Assembly (NCBI GenBank): GCA_947573605.1
Contig: CANPGM010000004.1
Coordinates: forward strand, 58,634-122,633
Source: an uncultured Roseburia sp.
GTDB taxonomy: Bacteria; Bacillota; Clostridia; Lachnospirales; Lachnospiraceae
Reading direction: 5' to 3'
DNA length: 64,000 bases
Shown here in pieces: positions 62,199 through 64,000 of the stretch. Below the pieces are notes generated by a model. The model had not been told where the DNA came from and searched no databases. It was given only the letters and a program-made list of their open reading frames with translations. Position numbers and translations under genes: made by a program. Every line of letters starts with the position of its first letter. Positions within the stretch are counted from its first letter, which is position 1.

Positions 62199-63443
62199 TT
62201 ACATGCTTGCAAGCAGCGCTGCAATATCCTCCGGCGTCATCATTTTATTCGGATTCGATAAATCCGGTCCCGCCTTCTTTTCTTCTTTCACCGGAAGAGG
62301 CGCTTCTTCCATTATCGGAATTTCCTCCAAAACCGGTTCTTCGTCCGCTGTCTCTATCGGAGTTTCAAGAGAAAACAACTCTCTGGCGCCGGGCAGTTCC
62401 GGGTCTTTCTCTAAATCATTTATATCAAGTCCGATATCATCAAGCGTTCCTGCAATCAATGCCTCAATATCATCCGGCGTCATTGTCTGATTCGTATCCG
62501 GAACATCCGGTTCTATAGCCGGTTCTGTTTCCGATGGTTCGTTTTCCGGAACAATCTCCTCCGACGTATTGTCGTTTAGGACGGAATGAATGAGGTTTTC
62601 TACCGATACTTCATCCGGTATTTCCTCTTCCTTCGCAAAAGATTTCATAGAATCAGGAGCCGCTTCTTCGATCATTTCTGCAGGTACTTCGTCAATCAAA
62701 GAAGACTGCTCTTTTAATACGGCAAGACTTTTTGTCAATCCATCCATTGTATCAACGTTCATTTTTTCAATATGATCCGCGAGCCGCTCAATTTCCTCCT
62801 GAAAACCGGATACCTTTTCCGATAAAGTCAAAAGACTGTTGTTTAAAGAGGCTTCCATATTGTTTAACTCAATAAAAAGTCTGTCCTGCTTTGCAACAAC
62901 TTCATCGTTAAACGATTCGGTAAACGTTTCCTGATACTCCTGATTACTCCTGGCATTTGCTTCAGATTTTTCCTGAAATGCGTTAATTACATTTAAAATC
63001 TCATTATTTAATCTCAATACCGCATTTGTATGATCTTTGCTTTTATTGAGAATCGCTTTCGCCGTTGCTTTCTGCGAAATAATGATTTTATCGGAATCGT
63101 CTTCCTTCTTTTCGTCCGCTTTTTCAACCAGATAAGTTAACTCCTCATATGCTTTTTTCAGCAGTAAATAAGAAGCTTTCTCTGATTTAAAAATATTGTC
63201 ATAACGCTCGTCTTCCGCCGGATTCTGGTGCGCCGACATTTTGATTGCCGTATTTACCGCAACAAATAGCATTACCAAAACCAAATCCGCAAGAAGAATG
63301 ATTACAATAAAATTCTTCGGCTGATTAATCATAAAATACAACCCTGCAATAAACAGCGCTGTCGCCGCCAATACCGAAATGATGAATCTTTTTTGTAAAC
63401 TGCCGCTGTCTTTACCGGTTTTTTGTGTTCTGTTTTCTTCCAT
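62199..63443 (-). CDS. Two-TM coiled-coil protein with FliM-like TPDDIEALI/TPEDIAALL motifs
   Basis: Two N-terminal TM, long coiled coil, acidic linker, NQTMTPDDIEALIAG and C-terminal NKMMTPEDIAALLASM. Confidence 0.7.
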   Translation of the reverse strand: MEENRTQKTGKDSGSLQKRFIISVLAATALFIAGLYFMINQPKNFIVIILLADLVLVMLFVAVNTAIKMSAHQNPAEDERYDNIFKSEKASYLLLKKAYEELTYLVEKADEKKEDDSDKIIISQKATAKAILNKSKDHTNAVLRLNNEILNVINAFQEKSEANARSNQEYQETFTESFNDEVVAKQDRLFIELNNMEASLNNSLLTLSEKVSGFQEEIERLADHIEKMNVDTMDGLTKSLAVLKEQSSLIDEVPAEMIEEAAPDSMKSFAKEEEIPDEVSVENLIHSVLNDNTSEEIVPENEPSETEPAIEPDVPDTNQTMTPDDIEALIAGTLDDIGLDINDLEKDPELPGARELFSLETPIETADEEPVLEEIPIMEEAPLPVKEEKKAGPDLSNPNKMMTPEDIAALLASM

Positions 63444-63514
63444 CTTCACAATACCTGCCTCCCGATTAATCTTTCGCTTCAAAGCTCTTTTTATTTTATC
63501 ATAAATAGTACTAT

Positions 63515-63562
63515 AAAAAAAGTGCCGAAAACATGAAAAATCATATTTTCAGCACTTTTTTA
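63515..63562 (-). terminator. Terminator downstream of the tRNA-Arg fragment
   Basis: Minus AAAAAAGTGCTGAAAA..TTTTCGGCACTTTTTTT. Confidence 0.75.
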
Positions 63563-63563
63563 A

Positions 63564-63605
63564 CGTCGCTAAGAGGATTTGAACCTCCGGCCTACCGCTT
63601 AGGAG
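63564..63605 (-). other. 3' fragment of tRNA-Arg (CCT): candidate attachment site
   Basis: Minus CTCCTAAGCGGTAGGCCGGAGGTTCAAATCCTCTTAGCGACG with T-arm and acceptor 3' strand; matching 5' half (GTCGCTA...) absent. Confidence 0.65.
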
Positions 63606-63852
63606 TAGCCCCGTTTGCTAGTAGGCAGCTCCCTTTTAGTGTTATCTAATTCCTGTATTTCCTTGCTTGTCACGGATTCAGAATGTTATCTCGTACCTCC
63701 ATGTGACTGCTGATTTTAAGGTGTTTTAAATGTTCCTTTTAGCAGACGATTAGCAAGGGACTTGAATTTAGGGAAATGTTATGTTGTAAAGCCTTTCCCG
63801 ATTGATACCTGCATTTCACAACTAATCCAGTGTAGTTTAAGCTGTTTGCATT

Positions 63853-63936
63853 TTTTCTAAGGTCGTAAATTGCGACCTCAAAGAGTTTCTCATTCCTCTT
63901 TGCTTTTTCTAAGGTCACAAATTGTGACCTCAAAGA
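63853..63936. repeat. Two palindromic repeats, 52-bp period
   Basis: TTTTCTAAGGTCGTAAATTGCGACCTCAAAGA and TTTTCTAAGGTCACAAATTGTGACCTCAAAGA. Confidence 0.85.
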
Positions 63937-64000
63937 ACTTCTTAGTTCTCCGTTTCCAGTTCCAACCTTTGCAGGATGTCTTTGATGATGCCTGCATCTT

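Noticed and set aside
62203-62490. Plus-strand Ser-rich ORF
   Set aside because: Antisense to acidic/coiled-coil protein; serine-rich translation is an artefact
63739-63933. 64-aa minus ORF as an intact gene
   Set aside because: Starts in a repeat and lacks a clear SD; more likely the tail of a larger or decayed ORF
63853-63936. CRISPR array
   Set aside because: Only two units, each itself palindromic, no third repeat and no cas genes

Overview
The window comes from a low/mid-GC Firmicutes chromosome. Lachnospiraceae-like is an inference from gene content (spmAB, ricT/yaaT, ribDEBAH, Ech, an Na+-type c-ring). It is mostly a conserved housekeeping backbone. From left to right: an Ech-type energy-converting hydrogenase operon (echABCDE, minus strand, echE cut by the window edge); a complete F-type ATP synthase operon with an Na+-binding c subunit; comEB/upp/tsaC; a small 2[4Fe-4S] ferredoxin missing from the ORF track; the rpsF-ssb-rpsR and gdpP-rplI-dnaB blocks; a ribDEBAH operon behind an FMN riboswitch; tRNA-fMet; spmA/spmB; two ECF sigma modules; a hemerythrin fusion; a LytTR/ABC locus; a DeoR/P-loop kinase/PHP trio; the yaaO-gmk-yaaR-holB-ricT-yabB-rsmI block; an AbiE-like pair; dacF; trmB; tRNA-Lys; and pepT. 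The best candidate for an undescribed system is a 2.2-kb AT-rich, two-gene cassette inserted between spmA and spmB. It pairs an ABC/OLD-like AAA ATPase with a 218-aa protein carrying a PD-(D/E)xK-like D...ExK signature, has its own promoter, and is flanked by a 10-bp direct repeat. Other leads: riboflavin synthase apparently starting at ACG; a recurrent GCCGC/GCGGC hairpin touching the Shine-Dalgarno of about nine genes; a ~95-bp composite intragenic-operon element; a low-molecular-weight phosphatase without its catalytic Cys; a membrane coiled-coil protein with FliM-like terminal motifs; and a 3' tRNA-Arg(CCT) fragment marking the edge of an integrated element at the right end.
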